Shown here one piece after another: positions 30,609 to 43,900 of a DNA stretch of 64,000 nt. Source of the DNA: Eudromia elegans. Lineage: Eukaryota; Chordata; Aves; Tinamiformes; Tinamidae. Location: positions 2,361,067 through 2,425,066 of the forward strand of contig PTEX01000013.1 in NCBI GenBank assembly GCA_003342815.1. Reading direction: 5' to 3'. Position numbers and translations under genes: made by a program. The first letter of the stretch is position 1. Each line of letters opens with the position of its first letter. The notes below the pieces were generated by a model. That model had not been told where the DNA came from. It ran no database searches and was given only the letters and a program-made list of their open reading frames with translations.

Positions 30609-33600
30609 GGCAGCATTATGAGCAGCATTAAGGGAAGGGTAAATGAGAGCATTCAGATTTTGACAGATCATTCATCCATCGGTAGTTTTCAAGGCATTTC
30701 AGTGCTTGCACAGAGCAGAATTCCTGTATGTGACCTGAAAGGGTTATTATCCTGCAGTTTAGATGTGAGAGGCTCAATCCAAACGGGATTTGGGTGCGGC
30801 AGCAATGAGCGGTGTGGTGCCTGTTTTTCAGAGGCATTGTCACCTACAGCCTTGAGCTGGATGGGGAGGAAGCGTTCGTGGCCCCGAGCTGGGTACACCA
30901 GACCAAGAGCCTGAGCTGGCAGCTGGGTAAGGCAGCTGAAAGCAAGTGTTGCAAGGGGGTGGGACTTGCACCCAGCCAGTTTCTGGTTTGACATTACTAG
31001 CTCTGTTTGCAAGAAGTATCTTCCCTCATTCCGTGCTTGGACTGCTGGTTCTGCTCTGGAATAAAGTGGCTCAAACCTTTGTCCCAGCAGAGGAGCAGAA
31101 ATTGAGCAAATTTTCCATTTTTTAAAAATGGAGTTGGACAGAAGTTTTTCTACCTCTTTTCCACCAAAGGACTTCCAGGGGGAGCTGATGGGTGTGGGTT
31201 CAGCCCCTTGATCTTTTGTACATCAGCCATTTCACAGTAAGTCAAAAAGAGGTAGGAGAACCATGTCTGGTTTTGGAGCGAGCTCCCTGCCACCAGCTGT
31301 CTTGCTGGTTGCCCATGGTGCTGTTGGCCAAGGATGCCGATGACAGTTCGCAGCCTCTCCCTCAGGACAGGCAGCTTCTTGTTTAGAAGAACCAAAAGAA
31401 CACAAACCAAGTTACTTGATTTGTGCAGTCAAAGTAGGGCTCATGGTCCACACAGGGCAATTTGCAGAGTCTTTCTTAAAATTTGTATGTCTTTCTAATC
31501 ACTCTAGGAGGGATATCCAAAAGCGTGGGATTGTTTTACTTGCTTCCAATAACTGATATAAAATGCAATTTGCTCCTGCTTCTGCAGGGGCTCTCTAGTT
31601 GCTCCTCATCCAGTACACAAAGCGGGAAAAGAAAAAAAGAAAAAAAAAAGTGATTTTCTCCATTCTCCATTGTCATCAGCACAAAATGAAAAAACTATCC
31701 CAAGCCTTTGCCTGCCAGTTTCTCTCCACCTAATTCAGAGTGATTATTTCTGAGGTACAAAGGTATTGCTTTTACTGCCTGGTACTTATCAGCACATATT
31801 GTTATTCAGACTAACACTATTAGGCAACTACAGATGAATGCCTGAGTCACACAGATGTCAAGAGCACTGAAAGAGCATTACAGCATTAGGAAGAGAGAAA
31901 TCTGGTTTTGATTACTGATAATTATAGATAAGCTGTAGCTGACAGTCGTTTTCTGACCGCAAACTCAAATCAATCAATTAAAGACTGCATGCAGCAGCAC
32001 CCGTGTTTAATCATTTCCAGGCTCTTTAAAATGATCCATTACTCTGATAGCATGTCAGAGCTGCTGTGTACGTTTGCTGTTGCTGCTGAGGGTCAAATAT
32101 GCAGCTACTTTCAGGCTAATCTCAAGAACACAGTTTACAATCATCCTAAAACTAGAAATCTTTATATAAAGACTAGCCATAGCTATTAAATCACTCTTTT
32201 AGTTTAATTAAACATCACAACCAAAGACTTAAATGTCTTTTGATTTCCTGTCACATGGATAAGTGATTTTTTTTTTAACTGAATATAATAGTGTTGCATA
32301 AGAGAGGAAAAAAAAAAAGGATGGAATAATTTGATAGTTATTTCCCGAGATTTTTTGGCACTGGACTTTGTATAAGGGAGAGAAGTTTATGATGAGATTT
32401 GACTAAAGAACTGGTCAGATAAAAAATACTTTCCCAAACCTGACTGTTTTTGCTGAGATTTACTTTCTTCATAAACTTTGAGAAAAGGAAAAGGGTTCTG
32501 ATAGTTGTAAAATTATCAGTTAGCATTTGCAGAATAAAGAATTTTCAGTTCTGGTTATAAAACAATTTAAAAATAGGTAGTTAAAATGCTGTGTTATTTC
32601 AGTTCATATATACAAAAAACCCAAAGTGAAAAAAAACTATTATACCTGACATTCTTTGGGTGATACAAGATTCCTTCCCACAGAACTTTCCTCCAGGGAG
32701 AAATTTTCCATTTTCATTTGTAATCCAGTGAAATCTTGCTGGGGAAAAAAAAAAGTTTGACTAAATTGATAATGTAACAGAAATCATTCCATTAGTACCT
32801 GTCCAGTCAAATCCAGGTTGAACAGAAAAGAAACTTAGGGTTCTTCTGTCAGCTTGGTTATCCTATTAATTTCCAAATTCTGAACTGCATTCAGTCTACA
32901 TTCTTTTACTGTTTGTAGAATCTGAGTAGGTTTAATTCAGTTTAATGATTTAATTTCTAAAGTGCATCGAATGAAACTGAATAAAGCTACTTTGGATTTT
33001 AAGTAAAGATTAGATAAAAAGATTTAAGTATAGATAGCAGGACTTAACACCTTTTAAGAAATGCCATTTACAACCCAATTTAAAATGAATATGGACCACT
33101 GTACCTGATTGTCCCTAACTGACAATAATTTCTCTTATAAAAGATGAAATGGACTTCCTGGCTTGGTTACTCAGTTTGACGTGTGGGTAGGAAGCACGTG
33201 GAGCATCACCATTATTTTTAAGTATAGGCTGATTTCTGATAAGTGTTGCAGATAGGCCTGATCAGTCTAGTCTATCAGTCTGTCAGACCAGCGAAGGTCT
33301 GATAGAACATTTGACATATGCAATAGAGATATAATCATCTTATACACCCTTCACAGTTACCGGAGAAATGCAGCCTCTTCTAAGAACCTCTTCTAGGTTC
33401 TTCATCAAATTCAGAAGGATGAAACTGAAATATTGGGGTGAACCAGACCCTGAAATTGCCCATTTCCTAATGGAGTGAACAAGAAGAGCCCAGAGTGACC
33501 AGCTTAGCTGAAAAGATGCACATTGGGTCACAGAAACCTCCTTCACAGAGTTAGATCTCCCTAGAGAGTGGGTGGATCTGACTTGCAAGCCTTGGTAGCT

Positions 33601-35940
33601 TGCACTGGGGTCATGTAAAGGGTCCTTGATACCAGGTGCTTGACCCAACCCTTAGTCCAGGGTTATTGCACAGCAGAAGCAGGAGCTGAAGCAAAACCGA
33701 GCTTCCCTCCCCAGTACTGCACTTCAAGCCTGAGGTGTTACCCAAGGCAGGGAGAGCTGGTGCATCATATCTGAGACGTGAATGCCTCTCTCTGCCTCTG
33801 GATAGCAATAGTTTGACTTTCTGTCTTCAGCCCTGCCTCTCCTTCTTTCTGAAAACATAAGGTTTGGTATGAAAACAGACTGTGGTCTCTTTTCTTTTCC
33901 AGAGAGCTTTAGGCAAGTTGTTCCTAGGAATTTACAACCACCATACCAGATAAATCCTGCTGAATGCTGGTCTAAAACATTTGTGTGCCGAGGTTACTGT
34001 GGCTCCTCCTTCTCCTCTGGGAACAGAAAACGTCTTCTGTACACAAGCAGTTTCCTTGCTGGTGCAGTTTGTCCTGTCAGCATGTGCAATCACCTCTGTC
34101 GGCACAATTTATCAGAACCTCTTTTATTAAAAAAACTGGGCTTTTAGCTCACTGAAGATACTTTTAACAGACTCCTTACTGTCACTTATTTGTGTGAGTT
34201 TCCTGTTGATCTGCTTGAGAAGCCTGCTTGTCCAGGGAGGCCGGAGCAGGACCCAGTGTGAGATCCATAGCACAGACCCTCAGCTGGAGTACTGTCAGCA
34301 GGTATGAACACCCGCTTGTGAAATCGCCTGTTTAAAATCTTCATCTCTGAGCACTTTCACTCCACCGATGACTTGAAATTTAAGCAGTTATTTACAATAA
34401 TACTAAATAAGACCATACTTCTATTCTGCTCCCAAGTTAAGCTAGTTATCAGATTACAATTCTCTCTCATTCCTTTTATCTTTGATACAACGCGCTGCTC
34501 TCAACAACAGCATCAAAGGAACTTAGATGTCTGACTATAAATCATGCACATGTCGAAACAATAATGTTGAAAGGATTATCATCAACCCTTGTAATTACAA
34601 TAATGGAAAACAGATACTGAGAGGACATTTTTTCTGATCCCCAGAAAATCCCTGAAGAGGTCAATTTACTTTTCTTTGGGGAATATTTAACACACAGAAA
34701 ATTATTGGTTCATTCATCTGTTGAAAGAACTAAACTTATAATAAGCATAATATCGCAATATAAATTTAAAGTGTATTTTCTTGCACCATTATGGTGGGGG
34801 TCTCCAGATGGTCCTGATATACGTAGTTTTAAAGTAAGTACTTTTTTGACTGAGCACACTGCTTAGTATCTGCTGAAATGCCCTGTCAAAGCTGGGAGGT
34901 ACTTCTGGTTTTGGAAGCCTCTTGCAAGTAGCAGAGGAGAGGTAACCGGCATCTGAGTTTTGAGTTAGCTATTTAAGGTAGAACTAGGTGTGCTCTTTCA
35001 CTGGAGACCTTAGAAGAGAAGAATTTCTTGTAAGCTATTGGACAAATTTTATTCAATGGACCTCTTAACTATAAGAAAAGAAATGCCGTAAAAAAAAAGG
35101 ATCTCCTTCACGCAATTAATTTATGTCATTGTAAGAAGTAGACATTCAGCCCTCAAATGCAGAATTTGAAGTTCTCAAGTCAAAATTGAAATTTAAGACC
35201 TTAGTAAGTCTCACGGAGTGCAGGCTTATTCATTGGGGTTAATTATTTCGAACTGGTCAAGATTTCTTAGTCATACTTTCAAGTGCAAAAGCTGACTCCT
35301 GTAGCAGATAAATTCAATATCTCTTTGTCTATACTGCTATCTCTCTGCCACCCAACAAACCATTTTAAGCTAATGTTATTCAGAGTATAGTCTCATAAAC
35401 TGTTGTGTCAGTGCAATGGAAGGTGCAATGACCTTCAGCTTGTGGGCTCTTGTGGCAGAATAGGAGTTCACATCTACATTCAAATAACCTGACTTTGCTC
35501 ACCTAGCACATTTTGACTAAAATAGGGCAGGCTGCACTCAGTGGGGGCAATTTAGCTGTCAGTGATGAGGGATCAACTACTTTCAGCAGCCAAAAGCAGT
35601 AACCTGTTCCACTGGCACAGCTGGAGCTAGAAGACATCTGTCCACAGCTTAAGCCACAAGATTTTGGCTGTGTGAGTAACTCTCTCAAAGAAGCTTGCAA
35701 AAAGACCACATAAACGTGTTCAGTTGAGAGCTGTTATCCACCTTCATGGCTGTTCACAACACAGGTGTCTTGCCCAGGTGCTCTTGGCAACCATGATCTT
35801 CAGAGTTATTTGGCAAATTTGTCTACATGCAGCTCATGATGTGCCCAGTTCTGCAATAGAATAATACGTGGGATAGAGCAGCTGCCTGATGAAAAGAGAC
35901 TGAGAAAAAATGAGACTCTACAGCTCCGAGAGAAAAAGTC
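30609..35940. other. Noncoding AT-rich sequence
   Basis: No supported gene or named repeat. A small inverted repeat TCAGACC-agcgaa-GGTCTGA lies at 33283-33302. A-rich runs occur near 31630-31650, 32310-32320 and 32740-32755. Confidence 0.4.
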
Positions 35941-36190
35941 TGGGGTGGTGTGGACAGGTTTAACAGAATCATGATTATGGTGCACAGGATGAATGCAGTA
36001 TCGTTCTCCACCAAGCCAATTTACTGAAACTAAACACCACTCTCTGAAAAGAACAGGAGATGGGGTTAAAGCAGATAAAACACTTTTTACACAGTAGGTA
36101 GTGAACTTCTGAAATGCACACAGAGATTGGGTAGGTAGAGGCAAATCTCAGAGGATCAGAAAGGGATTTGGCAAATTCAGAGAGAAAAGA
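35941..36190 (+). repeat. Ancient CR1-like LINE relic
   Basis: Pieces such as AACAGAATCATGATTATGGTGCA and AAAACACTTTTTACACAGTAGGTAGTGAACTTCTGAAATGCA parallel turtle-type CR1 coding sequence (AAAATCATGAATGGTGTGG...AGTACTTCTTCACACAACGCACAGTCAACCTGTGGAACTCA), in order and on the + strand. Very diverged and with no intact frame, so it is much older than the other CR1 copies. Confidence 0.5.
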
Positions 36191-37706
36191 GATATGAAAG
36201 GGATGTAGCTTGCAAGATCCCCAGTTCAGTGAGTGCAGGTGCCCAAGGGCAGGAAGCAGTGCATTACAGATAGTGGCCAGGCTCATGCTCTCCTTAAATA
36301 TCTCACTCTACTGCCATTGTCAGAGCAAAGTGCTGGGCCACACTGGGTTTAGCTCAGTACGACATGTTTTGCTTATGCTATCAGAATAAAAACTCACAGA
36401 AACAATTGTGCATGTCCTGAAAGCAAAACCTTTACTGTGCAATTCTCCCATCTCTGCTCAACAGAGCTGCATTGGAGCAAATTCCTTTCCAATGTGTTCC
36501 TCAGCAAGCCTCTTACCGTCCCCTCCGTCAGTGCTGTCTGTGGGAAGAAGCAGAGCCCACCATGGTTAGCCCTAGAAAAACAGCTCCCTCCATTTGCAGG
36601 GAGAGCTCCTATCCCTTCCCTTTGCGCAGCTCCTGCCTTGCTAGGCGGCTAGTTGTTTGTCTCCTGAGGGAGTCTGCTGCGCAATGTGCGCGTTGCTGGA
36701 AGAAAACCTTGCTCTGCCTGGTTTACAGAACCTGAGCTCCCCCAAACAGACCCACAATGGTCAAACGGAGTAACTCCCGCCCTGCTTCAAAGGATGGCCA
36801 GTACGCAGATGGGTGTAGATAGGTTGCCCAGAGCAGAGCACAGGCTGAACGGCGCTTTTGAGAGACATAATTTAGTCTCTGCCACCACTTGCTTGATGGA
36901 AGAATAAATTGTGTGAGGCTTTTACTGCGACTGGATCATTTCCTTTCAATGGTGTTGGAGAGCTCCGCGATCAAAGACAGTCCTGCAAAGCCAAGGTACT
37001 GACTGTTCCTTGTCTGTGGACAGACACAGATATGAAAAGGATGTATAAGCCTAGTGGATTTACTTCTACAAATCTAATCCAAAGATGGTAATAAAGTGGC
37101 CTGAATGCATATCAGAGTACCTGACATTTGTAAATCATCTCTGAATGTCAGGTCTAATTCCTTTTTTCCATCTTCTAATAATCTGATACAATGTTTTGGA
37201 CCCACCAGATATCTTCATCTTCCTTAATTTACTAAAATATTGCAAAAGGACCTTAACATAGATAAAGATTTCCCTCATGTTAAACGTTTGATCAATGGCT
37301 CCATTGTGTCAATGTAATAAAATCCTGTGGGCACTTTTCTTGCGTGAAAACTGGCCACGTGAATATAAACAGAGACGTAGTGAACAGCTTCGCATGGACT
37401 TTAAGACCTCCCGGTCACCTCCCAGACCTCCACCTACTCATTTCCTTAATGGTAGCTTTCAACAATTCTTACCACACCACTGCGGGAGCAGGTGCTAATT
37501 CTAATTCTAAATAAATATTTCCTGTGTCCTTTATGGTCAAATCTAAACCATAGTAAGCTTTATTACTCTGGTAGGAAGGCTCACATTTCCTTGGCCTGAG
37601 ACACTGGAGAGTTCACATAATCTTTTTGCATTTTCTTGACTAGATAAGATCACTCTTACTGTGATGCATATCCATATACCACACTACTGTATTCTTTCAA
37701 GTCTTT

Positions 37707-37751
<45 letters not shown>

Positions 37752-40700
37752 TTGCTAAATATAGCTTTGCATATTTTAGATGTCTAAAAGGGATACCCAG
37801 GAGGCACATTACTGAAGAAGCCGTGCTCTTCAACAGCCTAAGCTATTGTTTTAATGACTTGTTTTCTTGGGAAAATAACGAATATGATGTCATGCCATGT
37901 GCCCTGGAACTGACTTGTTGCAAGCAATGTGGCACTGCAGCAGCCTGTGGAAAACATGGAGAATAGTGTCTTCCACAACTGGCTATCCCGATGCACACAG
38001 ATAGATGATGCTTTTTACAAGTCACTGAGCACATTGCTCATTTGGCCTGGATCTCTTGGATGTTTCAAGTGAAATGAGCCAGATTCTTCCCTTCTTTGTC
38101 TCCCATTCACTTGCTCAATATCTGATGCCCCATGAGAGCTACCTGTAGAAAGTGTCTAGTAGTCATGCATCATTTTTCCCTTGATTCAAATTGCTTAATA
38201 GGTTGGCAGAGCTCCAATAGACACATCAGATCTTGGTTTTTTGTTGATGTCCATTATAAAGAAATAACATAATGAAAAAAAATCTGTGCAGCTCAGTGTG
38301 AATTTGTTTAATTAAATAAATTGTTTTAATATGGTATTGCTCTTTTTCTCCTTATCTCATTCACTGGCAATGTTGCAATCACTTGCTTTCCTGATTACGC
38401 TGCAAGCTAATTAAGAGCAGAGCTGGTGTTTACTCTCTAGTCTGTGTGCAGCATTGTTGGTCCTGCTCTGGAACCTGGGTTCCAGATTGTTTACTATAAA
38501 AAAAGCTAAAAATAGTGGAATATATTTCTAGTCGCCATGAATCTTGTCTCTGAGACAGACTAAGTCAGGACTGGATAGTGGCTGCTCTTCAGCTTACAAT
38601 ATTATTACATTAGGCATGCTAATGATCTTGAAGCCGTTCAAATAAATGCATAAACAAACAAAAAAGTGTTTATTCTCTGTTCTATCAGTCCTAATTGAGA
38701 AAGCCAATATCCAGCTGCCATTTTTTTATCACCCTGCCTTTTCCTCAGACCTGCAATTGAGATGTGATTTTAAAAATATTATTTTTGCTTCCTTTCCATA
38801 TTTAGATGGGATGTAGTCTGGGGCACATTTTGCAACACACACTTCTCTGACTGATGTATCACCCTGATCCTAAACCTTAGAGTGCCTCTGATAATATTCC
38901 TTGGTCAAATTATACTCAACTCAACACAAACATTTAAAGTAGATGAACCTCCAAGAAGAAATGCTGCCTTAAGACATTTCAAAGGCATTTGCAAAAAATA
39001 CGACTCAGGATTTTAGAGCTCTTGTTTTCATTATTCTGTGCTCAAGTATTGGCCAAGTATCAAAGCTCCTGAAGGCAGCAAGACAACTGGGATATTTAGA
39101 AAAGAGAAAAGAGCCTTCAAACTGTCCCACGAAACAAGGACTTTTTTCTCTGAAGATTTAGTCTCTGCTGTAACATTTCATTTTTGCTATATTTTAAAAT
39201 CAATCTACAGTGATTCTTTAATTGCAATGCTATCAATACAGCAACAGTATATCCTTAAAGCATTATAAATTCATACTGAAATTAATCTGCCTAGACCCCA
39301 GGGTTCAGACTACCATCTGTAGTCTCAACATACAATGCTCCTTTGTTTTGCCTTTCTAATTTAGCCTTTGGAAAGTCCTCTGTGACAGCCAAATCAAGCG
39401 GTTTAAGAAAGTGGCAATTCTTGCAACTACTTTTCATCAATCATTCCCACTTTGTTCCCTTTTAAAACAAGTGCATTCAATTTCCACTTTAATTAAGAAA
39501 CTGAAAACATAAGATGAGGCATAAATAATACAAAGACTGTAGAAAATATGTGTTCCTTACAAGGCAGACAACCTATAGCTTCTATCTTCAGAAATGCAAT
39601 TAAATTTGCCAGTTGATTGAAACACTGTTTTTAATAGCTTCAAATGTTAAGTATCATATATTACAGCAATGCATATGGAGTCACATAAAATTTTGTCCTT
39701 ATTGTATGTAAAATAAATAAATATAATAAAAATGCTACATCCTACTATAAAGATTTGTCAGTCTGATTCTTACAATAGAGAATGTGGGACAACTTTTCAT
39801 GATTATTTTTTCCTCTCTTGTGAACACTGCAAAAGGAGAAGTATGTTTCTGTCAGTGGTAAATGACAAGATACTAAGGGAATGTTTTGAACCTTCCATTT
39901 TATAGGACTTTTTCCTCACAGTTATTTATCTCCTAGATTTTTAGATTTCTTATTGAAATGCAAAGAAATCAAAGAGTCTGCAGTGGTGGAAATATGCCAT
40001 CTTTTGTGTTCTTGACTTGAACTGAAACAGTCTATTTTAGTTTGGCGGATATGTCCCCATATGTATGGTGTCTAGTGGGTCAGAGCCAGGAACTCCCTCT
40101 GAGCGCTGTTTTCACTCGTTGCCTTGTTTCTCTTTTGCTGTGTGTACGCCTTTTACAAACAGTTCTACTGAACAACATCTCTCCAGTATATTTATAGATT
40201 TATGTATGGTGTGGTTGCCTGTGTCAGCAAGGCCTTGGAACTGATGATTCAGGAACCCCCATCCTATGTCTTATGTTTCTTGGATTTGTAGGGCCAGCCA
40301 AGAAGAGGTACATATCCTAGCTCTCGGTATCCTGGCAGGAATCCTGGCAGTATCAAAACCAGCAGTAGCTTTTTGCTTCACATTTACTGACAATTAGTCA
40401 TGAAAGTGAAGGAAAATGAAGAATAAGTCTTTCTTTATATGCCCGCACCAAATACTTTTTGCAATCAAGAACCTTACATAAGATTTTCTTCACTTCTACC
40501 CTTTCTGCTTTGGGTGTTGATGCCAGCTTGGACACCATGACCTGGGAAATGGTAAAGGTTTTTAGTAGTTTGTAGATCAACGCTACTATGTTAGGTGTTT
40601 CGGCAGTTAAGGCAGAGGGAGACTGAGCAAATGGAGAAGGAGAGAAAGTGCATTTGCCTCAGATAATGGAGGAAGGAGAAAGTGAGCAACTTGTTCTGAC

Positions 40701-40845
40701 TGCGGAAGCTCCAATTCTTACTGATAATGAGGTGGGCCAAATATCACTAGGGAGTTTAGGAAGGTCATTCCCTAAAGTGCCCGAACAGTGGAGCATTGTA
40801 AGCAGATTAATGTCTTGGCTCTGAACAGCAGGTCTGCTCTGTTTG
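36191..40845. other. Noncoding AT-rich sequence
   Basis: Contains the (ATG)15 microsatellite at 37707-37751. No exon or other repeat was recognised. Confidence 0.4.
37707..37751. repeat. (ATG)15 microsatellite
   Basis: Fifteen perfect trinucleotide units. In one frame they read as a poly-Asp run, which is incidental. Confidence 0.95.
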
Positions 40846-40962
40846 CACTGCCGTGTGGATTCCCTCATCTATAATGTGGAGGTAATAATAATAATACTTA
40901 ACTCACAGGCATTTGTAAGTTTTTGCTAGACATTATATAAATGCTATTGGTACGGCACAAAA
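40846..40962 (+). repeat. L2/MIR-type relic
   Basis: CCCTCATCTATAATGTGGAGGTAATAATAATAATACTTAACTCACAGGC...TTGCTAGACATTATATAAATGCTATT matches the order of landmarks in the L2/MIR tail (CCCATCTGTAAAATGGGGATAATAATACTTACCTCACAGGG...TATATAAATGCTAAGTATT). An ancient relic, + orientation. Confidence 0.65.
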
Positions 40963-43900
40963 TGGTGCTACCTGCAATAAATGTATAAGAAGGAGCCCAC
41001 AATGACATGTAAATCTTAACAGTGCAGTGTGAATGAAGAAAAATGCTATGATCCCTTCAGTGTGTTTTTTCCTTTCTCCACGTGCTGACCAGACATTTTA
41101 GGCTGGAGATGCCAAGCAATAGGGTGATGTGATATCTTAGTACCCACTGGTCTGCAACCAGGTTCCTCCTAGTATGTGCACAAGAATGGGATGGGACCCC
41201 TGACCACAGGACCCAACCACTACACTTCTCCTTCTAAGGCTGAGTGGAATGTAGGAAGGCCTAAGCCCCAAAAGCCTATGTGGGGAAAGTCAGATGTATA
41301 AACTAAAATATTCTGGCAAACAGAGAAACTGCCTTTGCATAATGGAAGAAGCAAAGTGACAGGAATGTTCAGACTAGAAGAGTACCAATATATACTGGCA
41401 ACAGTGAGGGAGGATCTTTCCACTTTGCAGGTGTGACCCTTAATCTTAATTATGAAAGGAAAGGCCTTTAAAATTGCAATATTTGAGATAATCAAGTTTT
41501 CTTTTAAGAGATTCAGTATGTCAAAGAAATACAGATATGAAAGAATTATTCTGCTCTTTGCTAGCAATCCCTTCACACTTGCTACTTTTATCACAGAGTG
41601 CTGACAAATCCTCTATTGTTAAAACAAGCATAATAAAAAAAGACATATAGTAGTAGATAGGAAGACCAAACTTTTATTTGCCTCACTGAGATGCAAAGTC
41701 CTAGTACTGCAGTTTTTCAGCATTCTTCTTCCTATGTATGAACAGGCATTTCAAAAGCATTGAAACAGAAGCCAAAATTAATATGCCATGGAACAAGCTA
41801 CACATTCATTCAGCATCGCGTACAGAAAGATACAATCAAATGTCAATCATATTGCCATCACATTTTACTGTGACTGTTAAGAGTTCAATTTAACCAGATA
41901 AACCTTTAGTGAGTGAAATTATTTTTATAGCTGCCCTGATTTACGTTTTGCTCCTAAGGCCAAACTGTGTGTTCCCTCACCAGAGTAGATGCTATAAACA
42001 GCTGCCTCCTGAGAAGAGGAAATAGGAAGTGGAAGAATGTTTCATCGGGCAATTAGTACTATTAAAACATATATATGTATATATATTTAAAGTTGCCAAA
42101 GCTTGGCAGGATACAGTGAAGATCTGTGTCTGACACAATAAACACAAAAGTATGGCCTCACTCTTTACTGCAAAGTATTTATATTACAAAAATTGGTTAA
42201 ACATGCTCTGCATGTATGCAGACTGAAGATGTTTTCAGCAGCACAGACAAAGCCAAAAGATTCAATAATATACGAAAACAGTTTTTGTAAAAGTTTAGTT
42301 TTCAGTACTGTAATTATTCTGTAAGTTGGCCCAAGATGTAGAAATATTTTATAAAGTCAAATTTATCTATACAAACATACAAAACAAACACAGAAACCTA
42401 CTATTAAGTTATACTAGCATAACTTATTTCAGAAATAAGGAGGTTGTTTCTGAGAAACAAGGTTTTGCAAAGACTTTCCTATTTCATTATGGAGTATAAA
42501 GCTATGGAAATTCAGCACTTTAATTTTCATTTCCACTCTGGTAAGTGCTTCTCATTTTGAAAAGTTTAATTTTCATTGCAATTTTGGAAGGTGAATATGT
42601 ATGTGCTTTCCGGATACAGTTTGCTTGCTTTTTCTGACAAACTATTCTTGCATTTCCCAACACACTCATTTTTTTTCCTGTTTACAGTCACAGGGATAAG
42701 CTTTTTATAAGAATGTTACCCATGGGGAGGGAAAGAGCCAAGCAACATTTGGAGTCCTCCTGCACAACTAAAACTCCTCCTGAAAGTTTTGCCAATTATC
42801 AGAAAAACTAAAACCAATATTTTAAAAAGGGAGTGCTTAAGTCTCTGCTGTTTAGTTCATATTTAAACAGCATATGGGTTGTCTTATTTTAAAAAACAAC
42901 TGTAATTCTTTTGTTAGCGTCAAGAGCTGATTTCAGGAGCATTTCTAATGACTTACAAGCTTAAACTGATAAACGGAATGATTGAAAATCATTGCACCCT
43001 TATGGCAGATTTGAAAGACAGGAAGACTTTTTGTGCCTGGGGCTTCGAGGCACAAACTGGAGGTGACAGAGGAAAGACGTCCATTTGTCCCCATACCCCA
43101 GGCACTGCTGTCTGCAGAATAGACACTGGTGGGAGGCAGAGATGCTCAGGGGAGTTTTAAACTTTTTATTTGAGGATTGATTGTGATTTAACTAGCCAGT
43201 TCAATTAAAATGGTTTTAACATAAGCAACAAAGGGCAACAAAACTCGGGCCACCTTTGTTTGAGTGGAGAGGCAACAACATCAAAACTCAGTACAACTTC
43301 CTCTGAAAATCATAGTTGACTCTTGTTCTTGATCTGGACTTCAGTTGGGATCTTCTAATAAACTTGGAAGAAGTTTTGAAATAGTAGTTTCAAAGTATAG
43401 GGAATATGCACATTTTAAAGTGTGGCTTAAAGGTCCCATGGGATAGTTATTATATCTCCTATGCCACTTGAGGTGTCAGTGGAAAGTCATGTTCTTCATC
43501 ATGTAGGTTTGTGTGGAGGTAAACACACACCCAGAGATATGTGCACAGGCTCATATGTGTTCTCTATTGTCCCTCAAAGGACTCCAGGGATAGAATTTGG
43601 ACCATAATCAATTCTCAATCTCAAGATTAGCTAATCAAAGATAGTCTTTCCCTGCCATATGCAAACCAATAAGCAGACTACCAGCAGAAAGACCTGGAAG
43701 GACCTGGAAGTGTTAGGCAAACAAAATATAGGGCATAGAAGAGGATTTCAAGTTGGAAATAAAATACAACCCTTTTGACTGCACATCCTGAAAATACTTA
43801 CTCAAGTGGATGGATTTTTTGAGTCAATGGCAGAGAAAAGAATGATGCCATATCCCTCGATTGCATTGATATCTCCACTCCTGCTTTACAAGTCCTCCCT

